A stretch of DNA of 13,196 nt from DATBFX01 sp036558305 (GTDB taxonomy: Bacteria > Chloroflexota > Chloroflexia > Thermomicrobiales > UBA6265): positions 1 to 13,196 of the forward strand of contig DATBFX010000459.1 of NCBI GenBank assembly GCA_036558305.1. The letters run 5' to 3'. Positions 7,624 through 13,196 of this stretch are shown piece by piece (positions within the stretch are counted from its first letter, which is position 1; each line of letters starts with the position of its first letter). Position numbers and translations under genes: made by a program. The notes under the pieces are model-generated. The model saw only the letters and a list, made by a program, of their open reading frames with translations, had not been told where the DNA came from and did not search any database.

Positions 7624-8610
7624 TTACAGAGGCGCGATCTCGTTCCCCGGTACGGTCGCCCAGCCGGCCCAACCCCGATCGTAGATCACGAACTCTGGGT
7701 AGCCCATCAGGGCCAACACCAGCCACGTCTGTGCCGTCTCTACACCGAAGCGAGCGTAGAGAACGATTCTCCGGTCGGGCGTGGCACCGACCCCGGCCAG
7801 AAGCGCGGTGAGTTCCTGCGGCGATTTGAGACGCCCAGTCTCGTCGCGCAGCGTCGCCGTCCACGGCAGCGAAACGGCGCCTGGGATGCGGCCGGTCGGC
7901 AGCGAGTCGTTGACGTCGTCGTGCGCCTCGTCGTCGGTGCGGACGTCGAGGAGGAGCGTTCGCGGATCGGCCCGCCATTCCGGCAACTCGTTGTCGCCGA
8001 TGTAGTAGCCCTGGCGTGGTGTGACAGTCGGCGCCGGGTTGTTTGGCGGATCGACCTGGCCGTTCTGTGTTGTGCCGCCGCTGCCGCGCCAGGCGGCCAA
8101 GCCACCGTCGAGCGCCGAGATCCGGTCGTGACCGAGCAAGCGGAGGAACCAGACCAGGCGCGCCGCCCACCGTCCCCGATCGTCGTCGTAGGCGATCACG
8201 TGGACCTCATCGTCGATCCCCAGGTCTTCCAAAACGTGGCTGCGCTGCGTTTGGTCGGTGAAGTTGTCCGGTTGCAAGACGGTGCCGTAGACGGGATCGT
8301 CCACCTCCACCGTGTCCTGCCACCAACCGTGAACGGCGCCGGGGAGATGGCCGCGGCGGTACGTCCGCAACGCCGACAGATCGAGGATGAGTAACGGCTG
8401 CTCCGGGTTCTGCGTCTGCGTCTTGAGCCAATGAGCATCGACGAGGAGCGGAACCGCGGTTTGACCGGGAAACGGTACAAGCGTCGAGGGAGCGGCGATC
8501 GGCAACGCACCGCCGCAGGCGACGCAGCCGATACCGACCGCGGTACCGCTAAGCAGGAGCCGAGCAAAGTCTCGCCGGGGGAGGCGATGTGCCATCTGAG
8601 CACATGTCAT
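7624..8610 (-). CDS. Tat-exported double-rhodanese protein lacking the catalytic Cys
   Basis: 328 residues. The N-terminus carries a Tat motif (PRRDFARLLL, 11-20), then a short hydrophobic stretch ending in IGCVAC; C29 or C32 might be lipidated, though neither has a perfect lipobox. Two rhodanese domains follow (about 57-178 and 205-325), the layout of thiosulfate or 3-mercaptopyruvate sulfurtransferases: RRGHLPGAVH and ALDGGLAAW in the first, LLLDVRTDDE, GRIPGAVSLPW and YDRGWAGW in the second. The active-site loop of the second domain reads YARFGVET, with A286 (codon GCT) where the sulfur-carrying Cys normally sits. No Cys exists after C32, so a classical persulfide mechanism is impossible. 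It may bind a substrate or partner instead. Neither ATG (8610 or 8595) has a Shine-Dalgarno sequence; a -10-like box close by suggests a leaderless mRNA. Confidence 0.88.
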   Translation of the reverse strand: MTCAQMAHRLPRRDFARLLLSGTAVGIGCVACGGALPIAAPSTLVPFPGQTAVPLLVDAHWLKTQTQNPEQPLLILDLSALRTYRRGHLPGAVHGWWQDTVEVDDPVYGTVLQPDNFTDQTQRSHVLEDLGIDDEVHVIAYDDDRGRWAARLVWFLRLLGHDRISALDGGLAAWRGSGGTTQNGQVDPPNNPAPTVTPRQGYYIGDNELPEWRADPRTLLLDVRTDDEAHDDVNDSLPTGRIPGAVSLPWTATLRDETGRLKSPQELTALLAGVGATPDRRIVLYARFGVETAQTWLVLALMGYPEFVIYDRGWAGWATVPGNEIAPL

Positions 8611-8616
8611 GGGGTG

Positions 8617-8622
8617 AGTCTA
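8617..8622 (-). promoter_or_regulatory. TANNNT box abutting the rhodanese start
   Basis: TAGACT on the minus strand ends six bases before the ATG at 8610, so transcription would begin at or next to the start codon. The upstream -35 is poor (TTCCAT at 18 bases). The lack of any ribosome site before either ATG is consistent with a leaderless transcript. Confidence 0.35.
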
Positions 8623-8732
8623 GCCGAGACGGCAACGCGAATGGAAATCGAGTCGCCAAACACGAACACGGGGCCGGACGTCAATGCCCGTCCCCGCCGT
8701 CCAATCCAATAGACCTCAATCCGACGAATCGA

Positions 8733-9530
8733 TTACACCAATTCGTACGTTACCTGCACGTCCACCGAGACGGTCGTCGAACCGGTCTGGATCGGTACGG
8801 GGGCGGCGGCGTCCGCCGCTTCGGCCCGCCCCATCGCGACCGGTGCCGGGGTGGGCGAGGAGGTCTCGGAGATCGAGAGGACGCGACCGACCTTCATGCC
8901 GGCCGCGGCGGCCAGTTCGTCGGCCTTTTTCTTGGCGTCCTGCACCGCGAGCGTCCGCGCCTGGCTGGCGGCGGGTGTCGGGTCGTTGACGTAGAAGCTG
9001 ATCCCGTAGATGGCATTGGCGCCCTTGGCAACGACGGTGTCGAGGATACTCCCGAGTTTGTCCAGGTCACGGACGGTGACATTGACCTGGTTGGAGACCT
9101 GGAATCCCTTGATTTGCGCCGGGTTGCCGTTTTGGTCGAAGTCCTGGATGACGCTGACGCTGTAGTTGACCGTCTGGATGTCCTTTTCGTCGATGCCCGC
9201 CGCCTTCAGCGCATCGATGACCGCCGTCATCTGCGACGTCGCCTTCTCTTGCGCCGCGCTCAATGTCGCCTCGATGACGTTGACGCCGATCACGACCGAG
9301 GCGGTGTCCGGCGCCATCGTGACGACGCCGCTGCCGCTGACGTAGACCGTCGCCGGCGTCGCGGGCGGACCGGCCGTGGGCGTCGCGTCTTGCGCCTGCG
9401 CCACCGAACCGCGTACTCCAGACACGCCAAACGCCGCCGCGCCGATGAGCGCCACCGTGCCGGTCACCAATCCCAGATTGCGCAGTTTTGAACCGATCCG
9501 CCGCGTCCGCGATTCTCCGAGTCCGTTCAC
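8733..9530 (-). CDS. Secreted SIMPL-domain (DUF541) protein
   Basis: 265 residues from a GTG start at 9530. The start is decided by GGAGG five bases upstream (9536-9540); an in-frame ATG at 9557 has no ribosome site and would put nine extra residues ahead of the signal peptide. Signal peptide: basic RTRRIGSKLR, hydrophobic 19-39, cleavage after AQA46. Residues about 60-265 form the SIMPL/DUF541 domain: GSGVVTMAPDTASVVIGV at the front, an AAGIDEKDIQT segment, YGISF, the AVQDAKKKADELAAAAG helix with GRVLSISE, and a closing VDVQVTYEL strand. This family (YggE, BP26) is periplasmic or surface-located and linked to oxidative and envelope stress, with no enzymatic activity established. It follows the anti-sigma gene by 113 bases and has its own ECF-like promoter, so it is the most likely local target of the sigma factor. 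Confidence 0.92.
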   Translation of the reverse strand: MNGLGESRTRRIGSKLRNLGLVTGTVALIGAAAFGVSGVRGSVAQAQDATPTAGPPATPATVYVSGSGVVTMAPDTASVVIGVNVIEATLSAAQEKATSQMTAVIDALKAAGIDEKDIQTVNYSVSVIQDFDQNGNPAQIKGFQVSNQVNVTVRDLDKLGSILDTVVAKGANAIYGISFYVNDPTPAASQARTLAVQDAKKKADELAAAAGMKVGRVLSISETSSPTPAPVAMGRAEAADAAAPVPIQTGSTTVSVDVQVTYELV

Positions 9531-9535
9531 GTGAT

Positions 9536-9540
9536 CCTCC
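9536..9540 (-). promoter_or_regulatory. Shine-Dalgarno deciding the GTG start
   Basis: GGAGG on the minus strand, five bases before the GTG at 9530. It is one of the strongest ribosome sites in the window and favours GTG over the upstream ATG at 9557. Confidence 0.7.
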
Positions 9541-9600
9541 GTTTCGGTTGACTCCATCGTGCGCGTCCGGGTTGCCGATTGCCGAGCGCGCCCACCTGAC

Positions 9601-9628
9601 CAAACGTCGTCCCGAGGCAAAGGGTTCC
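9601..9628 (-). promoter_or_regulatory. ECF-type promoter before the SIMPL gene
   Basis: On the minus strand GGAACC (9623-9628) is followed after 16 bases by CGTTTG (9601-9606). Many ECF sigma factors recognise a GGAAC -35 and a CGT-containing -10 at this spacing, and an ECF gene lies 1.3 kb upstream. Initiation near 9594 gives a leader of about 64 bases. The -35 overlaps the hairpin behind the anti-sigma gene. Confidence 0.45.
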
Positions 9629-9642
9629 CGCCTTCCGCCTCG
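9613..9642 (-). terminator. Stop-adjacent hairpin after the anti-sigma gene
   Basis: Stem cgaggc 9613-9618 with gcctcg 9637-9642, inner stem aagg 9620-9623 with cctt 9631-9634, 7-base loop. It starts one base after the TAG (9644-9646). No T-run follows. It contains the -35 half of the ECF-like promoter. Confidence 0.4.
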
Positions 9643-9643
9643 A

Positions 9644-10861
9644 CTACCTACGACCCCGCAACCGCTGTAGTCCAACCACCGTGACCGCCAGCCAGAGCAA
9701 CAGGAAAGCCAGAGCGATCTGGGCGACGCGCCAGCCGGAGACGCCGCCCCCATTCTCCGCCGCAGGCTGCGATGCGGTCACCGGTGTCGCCGGCAGCGGG
9801 GTCGGGGTTGCGGGCACCGCCGTCGGGGGCGGTGTCGCCGGCAGCGGGGTCGAAGAGGCAGGGACCTCGGTCGGCGTCGGCGAGGCCGATGGTGCCGGCG
9901 GAGCCGCCGGTGGGCTCGCCTTCGCCGCTGTTGACTCGTCGGCGGCTCTGTTTGCTACCGCATTTCGCCCGCCCTCGCCGCCGGATGCCGGCCCCGGCGT
10001 GGTCGTCGGTTCCGCCGGTGCCGCTGCCATCGCGACCTGCGCGGTGTCGCTTTCGCCTTCCGTCGGCGTTTCGGTGGCGGCGGGGGCGGCAGCGGCCGCC
10101 GGCGGTGCAGCGGCCGTGTCGGACTGCACCGTCGTACCCGACGTCTCTTGCGCGCCGGATGTGTCTCCGCCGGAGGGTGCCTCCACTGCCGCTTCATTCC
10201 CGGTGGACTCGGAGGTGGGCTCCGCCACTCCCGCGCCGGAACCGGCGTTGCCCTGGGGGGCGGCGGTCTGTGTCACCGGCGCCGGGCGGATGGTTTCTGC
10301 CTGGATGGTTGGCGTTGGCGCCTTTGGCGCCTGCGCCGCGGCGGCCTGGTGCGGTGTGACGGTTGGCGCCAGCGAACGGGTGGTCGACGTCGGTGGTGGG
10401 GCAGGGAGCGTTTGGTTCGTCGCCACCACGGTCGGTTGGACGAAGGCGGCTTCGGGCGGAGCCGGATGGTTTCCGGTGCGATCTCGCACGATCTCCCCGG
10501 CACTGACGGCGACCAACAGGATCGCCGCCGCGACCGTGGCCGCCCGCAACGCGGGGAGCGCGGGAAGAAGCCGGAAGCCGAGTCGTTCCCACCACGGGCG
10601 TGTCGCCGCGATCCGTTCCGGCGCCAACTGGAACGACCGCCGCGGGCGGTAATCCGGCAGGCCGTTCAACAGGGCCACGGTGGAGCGAAGTTCGGTCAAC
10701 TCGCGCCGGCAGTCGCGACAGGTTCGCAGGTGGTCGTCGAAACGGACGCGCTCCTCGGGCGCCAGATCGCCGTCGAGGTAGGCGGTCAGTTGGTCCAGGG
10801 TCAGGTGTGGGGTGGTGACGCCCTCCTCCGACTCGGGTCGATTGTCGAAATCGTGGTCCAT
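9644..10861 (-). CDS. zf-HC2 membrane anti-sigma factor
   Basis: 405 residues from the ATG at 10861. A TTG at 10918 would add 19 residues and overlap the sigma stop as TTGA, but GAGGA then abuts it with no spacing, so the start is open. Residues about 18-60 are the zinc-binding anti-sigma domain with H44-x3-C48-x2-C51 (DHLRTCRDC), expected to hold the sigma factor in the cytoplasm. A first membrane segment (about 105-124) is followed by about 250 residues rich in Pro, Thr, Ala and Glu with no visible folded domain, and a second membrane segment (about 378-398) near the C-terminus with a basic tail QRLRGRR. Most zf-HC2 anti-sigma factors have one membrane segment; here the outside part is a long low-complexity loop tethered at both ends. 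It is coupled to the sigma gene and presumably releases it on envelope stress. Confidence 0.9.
   Translation of the reverse strand: MDHDFDNRPESEEGVTTPHLTLDQLTAYLDGDLAPEERVRFDDHLRTCRDCRRELTELRSTVALLNGLPDYRPRRSFQLAPERIAATRPWWERLGFRLLPALPALRAATVAAAILLVAVSAGEIVRDRTGNHPAPPEAAFVQPTVVATNQTLPAPPPTSTTRSLAPTVTPHQAAAAQAPKAPTPTIQAETIRPAPVTQTAAPQGNAGSGAGVAEPTSESTGNEAAVEAPSGGDTSGAQETSGTTVQSDTAAAPPAAAAAPAATETPTEGESDTAQVAMAAAPAEPTTTPGPASGGEGGRNAVANRAADESTAAKASPPAAPPAPSASPTPTEVPASSTPLPATPPPTAVPATPTPLPATPVTASQPAAENGGGVSGWRVAQIALAFLLLWLAVTVVGLQRLRGRR
9782..9852 (-). repeat. 23-base direct repeat in the anti-sigma loop
   Basis: Identical 23-base copies at 9782-9804 and 9830-9852, in frame with a 48-base (16-codon) period. 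They encode the repeated TPLPATP unit of the extracytoplasmic loop. A recent in-frame duplication or slippage is likely. Confidence 0.75.
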
Positions 10862-10914
10862 CGTGTCGTCGTCCGGCCGTGCTCGCGCGGGGCGTTTTTC
10901 CGTCGAGCCGGCAT

Positions 10915-11604
10915 TCAATCCTCAGAGAAACGAGCAAAGCGCGCGAAAAGTTCCCCCGCGGCCGGATCGTCGCGCAGGGCGTCGCGGAGCCGGGCGCGGG
11001 CGCGGCTGAGGCGGGACTTGACGGTCCCGACCGCGACGCCGGTGATGTCGGCGATCTCGTCGTAGGGGTGTCCGTGGACGTCGGAGAGGATCACGACGAG
11101 GCGTTGATCCTCCGGCAGGGTCGCCAGGGCGCGCTCCAGGTGAACCGACAGTTCGGCGCGCGCCGCGAACGCCTCGGGGTGTTCGCCGGCGGGTGCCTGA
11201 CTCGTCCAGACCGGTTCGCTTTCGAATTCCTCGGCGTCGAGCGAATCGGCCGGTCGCCGGCTCCTGGCGCGCAGGACGTCGTAGCAGCGGTTGGTGGCGA
11301 TCCGCAGCAGCCAGGGCCGGACCAACCCGCCCTGAAAGGTCGCGATCGCGGTCCACGCCTTGAGGAACGTGTCCTGGGTCGCGTCTTCGGCCGATGAGAC
11401 GTCGCGCAGCATGCGGAGGCAGAGGTTGTAGACCGACCGCTCGTGGCGGACGACCAGGGCGTTGAAGGAGGGGAGATCGCCCGCCTGCGCCGCGCGGATC
11501 AACCGCTCATCGTGCCGCGCCTCCGGGTCGAGGTCCGCATCGGGCGCGTCGGGCGGCGCCTCGGCGGGGTCGTCGGTCGACTCGGCGCGGCGAAGGCGAA
11601 ACAT
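10915..11604 (-). CDS. ECF RNA polymerase sigma factor
   Basis: 229 residues. After an acidic, proline-containing N-terminal extension (7-31), region 2 spans about 33-113 (FNALVVRHERSVYNLCLRML, AEDATQDTFLKAW, RPWLLRIATNRCYDVLR) and region 4 spans about 150-212 (LPEDQRLVVILSDVHGHPYDEIADITG, then the helix-turn-helix VGTVKSRLSRARARLRDAL). No region 3 is present, as expected for the extracytoplasmic-function class. It directs RNA polymerase to a small regulon. The gene starts 31 bases after the dehydrogenase stop, with only a poor ribosome site (a G-rich stretch), and its TGA overlaps or lies just before the anti-sigma start, the usual arrangement for a regulated pair. The candidate target element is at 9601-9628. 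I see no GGAACC-type element before the sigma gene itself, so direct autoregulation is not evident. Confidence 0.95.
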   Translation of the reverse strand: MFRLRRAESTDDPAEAPPDAPDADLDPEARHDERLIRAAQAGDLPSFNALVVRHERSVYNLCLRMLRDVSSAEDATQDTFLKAWTAIATFQGGLVRPWLLRIATNRCYDVLRARSRRPADSLDAEEFESEPVWTSQAPAGEHPEAFAARAELSVHLERALATLPEDQRLVVILSDVHGHPYDEIADITGVAVGTVKSRLSRARARLRDALRDDPAAGELFARFARFSED

Positions 11605-11635
11605 CGGTTGCGAGCCCCGCCTGGTGACGCCCGGC

Positions 11636-12670
11636 TCAGGCGAGCGGGGCGAGTTCGACCCGGTTGAGGACGGCCGGATTGGCGACGGTGCGCGGTCGCT
11701 GACCGCGCAGGACGCGCAGCGTTTCTTTCAGCGCCTCCGATCTGACGAGCTCGATCGACCGCTCGGAGTAGTACGCGGCGTGCGGCGTCAGGATCACGTT
11801 GTCGAGGTGGTAGAGCGGGGAATCGGCCGGGAGCGGTTCGGGATCGACGACGTCGAGCGCGGCGCCGGCGATCCGTCGCTCCTGAAGGGCTCTGGTCACC
11901 GCGGGGATGTCGACGATCGGTCCCCGCGCCGTGTTGACGAGGACGGCGGTCGGTTTCATCAGACCGAACTCGCGCTCGCCGATCAGGCCGCGCGTCTCCG
12001 GCGACAGATAGCAATGGAGACTGACGATGTCCGCCTGGGTGAGGAGTTCGTCGAGCGCGACCGGCTCGGCGCCACGCTCGCGAACGACGGCGGGCTCGAC
12101 ATAAGGATCGGCGGCGATGACCGTCAGACCGAAGGGCTGGGCGCGCTCGGCGACGGCGCTGCCGATGCGCCCGATCCCGACCAGTCCCAGGGTCTGTTCG
12201 CGCAGCGGCGGGATGGGACCGCGGAGGATGCGGTCCATCAGGTGCCGGTGCTCGATCCAGGCGCCGCGTCGCAGGTCCTGATCGAAGGCGAGGATGCGGC
12301 GGTTGAGGGCGAGGATGAGCGCCAGCGTGTGATCGGCAACCTCGGCGGTGCAGTAGTCGGGGACGTGGGTAACGACGATGCCGTGCTCGGCGGCGGCGTC
12401 GAGGTCGATGTGGTCGATGCCGACCGCGTGGCGGGTAATGACCTTGCACCTCGGGAGGTTTTCGACGATGCGGCGCGTGATCGGCTCCCGAGAGCTGATC
12501 AGGACCGCGTCGGCGTCGCGCGCCAGGGCGATCAGGGCGTCCTCGGTCGGACAAACCCCCGTCCGCAACTCGACGTCCAGGTCGTCGAGCGCGGCGAGTT
12601 CCCGCGCCTCCCATTCGAGATCGTAGCGATTGGAAGTCACGGCGATCGTGTACGTCTGCTTCTCCGCCAT
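11636..12670 (-). CDS. D-2-hydroxyacid dehydrogenase, CtBP-like
   Basis: 344 residues from the ATG at 12670, which has GGAGGG (12675-12680) four bases upstream; a longer in-frame extension to 12937 has no ribosome logic and runs through lower-GC sequence. The NAD-binding motif is GIGRIG (165-170), the catalytic residues are R249 (VNTARGPIVD), E278 (DVVDPEPLP) and H297 (TPHAAYYSE). The AYYSE after the catalytic His and the CYLSPET segment resemble the C-terminal-binding-protein-like branch rather than SerA, and no ACT domain follows. It probably reduces a 2-keto acid to a D-2-hydroxy acid, or the reverse, with NAD(H) in the cytoplasm; the substrate cannot be read from sequence. It precedes the sigma gene closely and may be cotranscribed, but a metabolic link is not obvious. 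A weak dyad, gagcc 11612-11616 with ggctc 11633-11637, lies at its 3' end. Confidence 0.93.
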   Translation of the reverse strand: MAEKQTYTIAVTSNRYDLEWEARELAALDDLDVELRTGVCPTEDALIALARDADAVLISSREPITRRIVENLPRCKVITRHAVGIDHIDLDAAAEHGIVVTHVPDYCTAEVADHTLALILALNRRILAFDQDLRRGAWIEHRHLMDRILRGPIPPLREQTLGLVGIGRIGSAVAERAQPFGLTVIAADPYVEPAVVRERGAEPVALDELLTQADIVSLHCYLSPETRGLIGEREFGLMKPTAVLVNTARGPIVDIPAVTRALQERRIAGAALDVVDPEPLPADSPLYHLDNVILTPHAAYYSERSIELVRSEALKETLRVLRGQRPRTVANPAVLNRVELAPLA

Positions 12671-12904
12671 CAGGCCCTCCCCGGCCCCTCGTCCTCGCCG
12701 CGCGATATCGGCCAAACAACCCACACCGTTACTATCGCACAGGAGACGACGGAGGTTTCGGGTCTTGGTCAGGCGTAACCTGTCATCTGCAGAGCTAAGA
12801 CAAGGATCGGACTGCGCTCGGAGCAACTTTACAGTTTGGCCAATCCCGAGATAAATCGAGCTCCGCGTCCGTACGCGGTAATGCTCGGGCCGAATCATCA
12901 CCAG

Positions 12905-12910
12905 ACTATA
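12905..12910 (-). promoter_or_regulatory. -10-like box upstream of the dehydrogenase
   Basis: TATAGT on the minus strand matches five of six -10 positions; the best -35 at 17 bases is TTAGGG, which is weak. It would give a leader of about 230 bases to the ATG at 12670. Confidence 0.25.
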
Positions 12911-13086
12911 AGGTTCTCGCGATCCTTCCCTAAGCAACTTTGTTCTTCAGCGCTCGTTGACACCCCATCGAAACGTTATACGGAGACTTTTCGGGGCAAT
13001 CGCGTGAGATCGCCAGGCACGAGGCATCCCGAGCATCACCCCGGCGTCTCCTGAGAACGCCGATTCTGCGAACAGCTTATACGTGC

Positions 13087-13107
13087 AGTGGAGCCGGTAG
13101 CTCCACT
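13087..13107. repeat. Perfect 8-bp inverted repeat
   Basis: agtggagc (13087-13094) and gctccact (13100-13107) around a 5-base loop, followed at once by a second small dyad, tggcg/cgcca (13109-13113 and 13125-13129). It could be a terminator for a gene outside the window, part of a small RNA or an element end; nothing here decides between these. Confidence 0.4.
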
Positions 13108-13196
13108 TGGCGGTCGGGAGTCTCGCCAGCAACCTATACGCCATAACGCTGGGCGACCACACGCTCAAGCCGCAAGCGGGCGCTCGCGGCCGCACC

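Larger units (their letters stand above)
12671..13196. other. Lower-GC region with no convincing gene
   Basis: By hand count 95 of 180 bases (53%) are G or C in 12781-12960, clearly below the coding part of the window. It holds a -10-like TATAGT on the minus strand (12905-12910) with a poor -35, a 9-base direct repeat agcaacttt (12822-12830 and 12933-12941) and hairpins near 13087-13120. A minus-strand frame (stop at 12947) is open to the window edge but shows no recognisable domain or ribosome site. It is either a long intergenic region or the remnant of a lost or acquired element. Confidence 0.5.

Noticed and set aside
4770..7811. Plus-strand open frame of about 1000 codons
   Set aside because: It spans three minus-strand genes and their intergenic hairpins, and its translation is Arg-rich low-information sequence. 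It is a shadow frame caused by third-position G+C.
12671..12937. N-terminal extension of the dehydrogenase to 12937
   Set aside because: It would add 89 residues without family counterpart and cross lower-GC sequence; the ATG at 12670 has GGAGGG and starts right at the usual N-terminal strand.
12957..12982. Plus-strand TTGACA followed by TATACG
   Set aside because: The spacer is only 14 bases and no plus-strand gene follows.
13135..13160. Possible integron attC-like end (GTTATGG on the minus strand right before an open frame)
   Set aside because: Only one core-like heptamer is visible, it breaks the GTTRRRY rule, and the partner site would lie beyond the window. No second attC or integrase is seen.
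12947..13195. Minus-strand frame of 82 codons open to the window edge
   Set aside because: No ribosome site, no recognisable motif and a lower-GC setting. It could be the end of a gene lying outside the window but cannot be supported from what is visible.

Overview
The window is G+C-rich DNA with seven protein genes, all on the minus strand, so the order of transcription runs from high to low coordinates. Gene content fits a high-GC environmental bacterium: a zf-HC2 anti-sigma factor with a Thr/Pro/Glu-rich extracytoplasmic part, a giant M23 peptidase with Pro-Thr linkers, DUF541 and Tat-exported proteins. My best guess is Chloroflexota of the Thermomicrobia type. This is inference from protein style only; no rRNA or other phylogenetic marker is present.

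Layout in transcription order. 13196-12671: about 500 bases of lower G+C with no convincing gene. 12670-11636: a D-2-hydroxyacid dehydrogenase of the CtBP-like group. 11604-10915: an ECF sigma factor. 10861 (or 10918) to 9644: its membrane anti-sigma factor. 9530-8733: a secreted SIMPL (DUF541) protein behind a promoter of ECF type. 8610-7624: a Tat-exported double-rhodanese protein without the catalytic cysteine. 7475-5205: an unrecognised secreted protein made of two tandem copies of a ~290-residue domain, one carrying an HESLH motif. 4924-62: a 1620-residue secreted protein with an M23 peptidase, nine Ig/IPT-like repeats, an RlpA-like double-psi barrel and a C-terminal DNRLRE/CBM96-like domain.

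How they fit together. The sigma/anti-sigma pair is a clear functional unit and probably drives the SIMPL gene through the GGAACC-N16-CGTTTG element at 9601-9628. Six of the seven products (all but the dehydrogenase) belong to the envelope or its control, and four are exported. A surface-stress or cell-wall remodelling neighbourhood is therefore plausible. However, the genes after the anti-sigma factor are separated by gaps of more than 110 bases containing candidate promoters and hairpins, so a single operon is unlikely.

Most worth a second look: the domain duplication with one-sided loss of HExxH at 5205-7475; the leader of the giant gene, where mutually exclusive helices cover or free the Shine-Dalgarno sequence; the cysteine-less rhodanese; the mirrored A-B-C-D / A-B-D-C repeat blocks in the giant protein; and U-tract-less hairpins set directly behind four stop codons.
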